Origin: CAXTTV01 sp964247295
Lineage (GTDB): Bacteria > Chloroflexota > Ktedonobacteria > Ktedonobacterales > Ktedonobacteraceae
Assembly (NCBI GenBank): GCA_964247295.1
Contig: CAXTTV010000082.1
Coordinates: forward strand, 1-19,679
DNA: 19,679 bases
Direction of reading: 5' to 3'
Shown: positions 17,683 through 19,679 of the stretch, in pieces
Position numbering within the stretch: the stretch's first letter is position 1
Layout of the letters: each line of letters starts with the position of its first letter
Translations under genes and position numbers: made by a program
The notes under the pieces: model-generated
The model's database searches: none
Seen by the model: the letters and a program-made list of their open reading frames with translations, nothing else
What the model was told of the DNA's origin: nothing

Positions 17683-19679
17683 TTACTTATTATCCTGAGA
17701 TACGACTTGTTCTGTTCCCTCTGCTGTATTAAGCACACGACGTACCTCAGTCAGAAATGCTAATAAGTTGAAACCAACTGATGGGATCATNNNNNNNNNN
17801 GATTGATTGTGATCCAACGGAATCTACACCAATAATATTTTCATAAGGACCAAGCTTTAAAGCGACTGTTTTCCCATCTCTTTTTTCGTAGCGAGCAAAA
17901 TGGAGATAGGTGAGGAATTCCAGGATCTCAGACTTCAATGATCCTTCCTCTTCTCCATTGAGAAGGTGCAATCGAATGGTTTTGTCGTAAGTGACGGCAT
18001 CATATACATTGACGAGTGTAGAATATGAGATGATACCATTATAAACACGAGGTTTTCTTTCTGAGCCCGTTGGTAAGGTAATACCGTTGTACAGATTAAA
18101 GAAAATTACCGACCGCTGACCAGGATCTGTCGCGATTTGCATTAATTCTCGCGTGTCGTCTACATATAACGACTCTTTTAACACTTTCTTGTCTACCTTC
18201 GCGACAAAGTATTTGCCGAGATAGACAGGATAGAGATTTAATCCTTCTTTACCCTCCATAAGTGTCTGAATCACGTCCTTCGACATAAAGAAGTGCTGCT
18301 CTTCCTTTGTTAAACGTAACTCACTGGTATAAGGAGCGCTCGCCATATAGATAACATTATGGTAGCCTTGATCAAAACATTTTCTGACTTCATCCTGAAT
18401 CATCAAAGGATGTTTGTACATGGTCGTCGAATCTTCAATTGTCGAGAACTTTGTTAAAACCTCAGTAATCACGCTCCTCCCTTTTCGGTGGATACCAATT
18501 ACTTCACCATACACACTATAGAGAGCAATTTGGGACTTGAAGGTTGAGTCACATTTGCGACTGGAGACAACAACAATTGCAAGGCGGTCCAACTGTTTTG
18601 ATGAGGCTAGAAGCTCTTTTGCCTTTTCAGGAACGACAATTTCCTCTTTAGGAGTAAAAACTTTTGGGAGCCGACTATACAAAGAGCTGAGACCATTTCC
18701 CTCGTAACCCTTCTCCAATATGTAGCGGGTGAACCCCTGGGAGTTGGCATTATACTCTTGACCAAGCATATGCGCGATCGTTTTCACGATCCCATGAATA
18801 CGATCCCCTTCTGACGAAGGTTCTGTACCCGAAAGACGATCTTTGAGATACTTTACCTGAATATCTACAAGTGGAATAAAAAGGGTTTTGTGCTGTTGCC
18901 GAAGTTCATTCTTCGCGTCTTCAAGCAGAATTTTCAAGAATATATAGCTGAAAAGCGTATACGTAAAGCGATAGACAAAAGCTACATTGGGATCAACTTT
19001 ATTGCTACCCTTTTTCCGAGGAAGTGTATCGCTGTAGTAAAACATCACTTTCTTATACGATCCGTATTTAGTCTGGCACACTCGCTTACAGGACTCGTCA
19101 TTAGGAATATAGAGTACTGGGAGCGAAACGTACTTAGAAACGTCATGCCGCAAGTTAAACTGTTCCTGGGGTTCCTGTGCGGTACTAAACGCGAGAGGGC
19201 TAAAGGTGATTGTAACAGGCAGATCAAAAAATGTATTTCCCTCAGTAGATTGAGCTCCAATTGAAATATACTTAAGAGCCTGAGATCCTCTTTCCTTGAA
19301 AATACCTGAGATAAAGAATTCTCGCTCCAACGCCATACGTCGACAATTTTCATCTAAAATTCGTTGATTGACGCCAAGATATAAGGGTACAGGCTTAGCA
19401 TCGCTAGACTTTTGAACAGTTTTGGCATGTTTAGAGAGCAGGTCCGTTATCGTATCTAAGTGATCAGACTTTGCCTTATTGTCAAATCTTTTCAACGTCT
19501 TCAAAAGCTTCTCTGCTGAAGCAGCTTCTTCGATTTTTAAGGGTTCAAGCACATTCTTCATAGCATTCGTGGCAGGACAAAAATCAGGGTTATCCATATG
19601 AAGGAACATAAAATAGTAAAGTAAAGCGATCATTACAACTTCTTGAGCAAAATTGTGACCGGTTTTCTCATCTTTAAGT
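17683..19679 (-). CDS. Unrecognised large protein, operon partner of the helicase; 5' end outside the window, internal assembly gap
   Basis: I do not recognise the family. The frame is open from the right edge of the window: 15 sense codons precede the ATG at 19633 (ending FAQEVV), so that ATG is probably internal and the N-terminus is missing. About 640 residues are visible before a 10-N gap at 17791-17800. The middle is helical (for example FRFTYTLF-like and KTIAHMLGQEY segments). Around 18230-18590 the order is strand (LAIVVVSSR), strand (QIALYSVYGEVIGI), long helix, then strand (NVIYMASAPY), which could be an RNase H/Piwi-like fold without the usual acidic residues. After the gap a naive reading stops at 17747. 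The more protein-like frame starts MIPSVGFNLLAFL, has 35 codons, and stops at 17683-17685, 13 bp before the helicase start. The two genes are evidently co-transcribed. Confidence 0.72.
17791..17800. other. Assembly gap (10 N)
   Basis: Ten undetermined bases interrupt the 3' part of the helicase's partner gene. The frames on the two sides do not match if exactly ten bases are assumed, so the length is probably a placeholder. Any protein predicted across it, including the apparent stop at 17747, should not be trusted. Confidence 0.97.

Noticed and set aside
17747..17790. C-terminal tail of the helicase partner read straight through the ten Ns (DPISWFQLISISD).
   Set aside because: It depends on the N run being exactly ten bases; the alternative frame gives a longer, better tail ending just before the next gene.

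Overview
This window carries a complete type 1 BREX phage-defence operon on the + strand (about 144-13717): brxA, brxB, brxC, pglX, pglZ and brxL, in the canonical order. Facing it on the - strand (13866-19679) are two tightly spaced large genes: an SF2-type helicase/ATPase of about 1267 aa, and an unrecognised partner of about 650 aa or more that runs off the right edge of the window. The sequence shows it is bacterial. Coding density is high, GTG and TTG starts are used, and base composition is moderate with strong local swings. I cannot assign a genus; a Chloroflexota/Ktedonobacteria-like origin is only a guess. The window behaves like part of a defence island. I saw no tRNA, rRNA, CRISPR array or insertion sequence.

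BREX operon. brxA/brxB and pglX/pglZ overlap by ATGA and brxB/brxC by TAATG, so those genes are probably translationally coupled. The two looser joints are brxC-pglX (about 105 bp, holding an imperfect hairpin) and pglZ-brxL (68 bp, holding a possible 16-aa leader ORF whose stop overlaps the GTG start of brxL). By family knowledge, PglX methylates host DNA on an adenine as the self mark. BrxB, BrxC and PglZ work with it, and BrxL is needed for phage restriction in type 1 systems. Two features are unusual. The middle of pglX, starting exactly at the NPPY catalytic motif, is a sharply bounded AT-rich block (about 24% GC in the lines I counted, against about 62% either side), which suggests a swapped specificity region. 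BrxL is only 517 aa and stops after its AAA+ domain, without the C-terminal Lon-like domain of full-length BrxL.

Minus-strand module. The helicase has P-loop, DE-box, motif V and motif VI-like sequences, with DinG/XPD-like wide spacing but no Fe-S cysteines. It may also have a degenerate nuclease-like segment at its N-terminus. Its upstream partner has no family I can name; part of it has a strand/helix order that could be an inactive RNase H/Piwi-like fold. A 10-N assembly gap near the partner's 3' end breaks its frame. The correct tail is readable in another frame and ends 13 bp before the helicase start. This convergent gene pair is the best candidate in the window for an undescribed or poorly described defence system.
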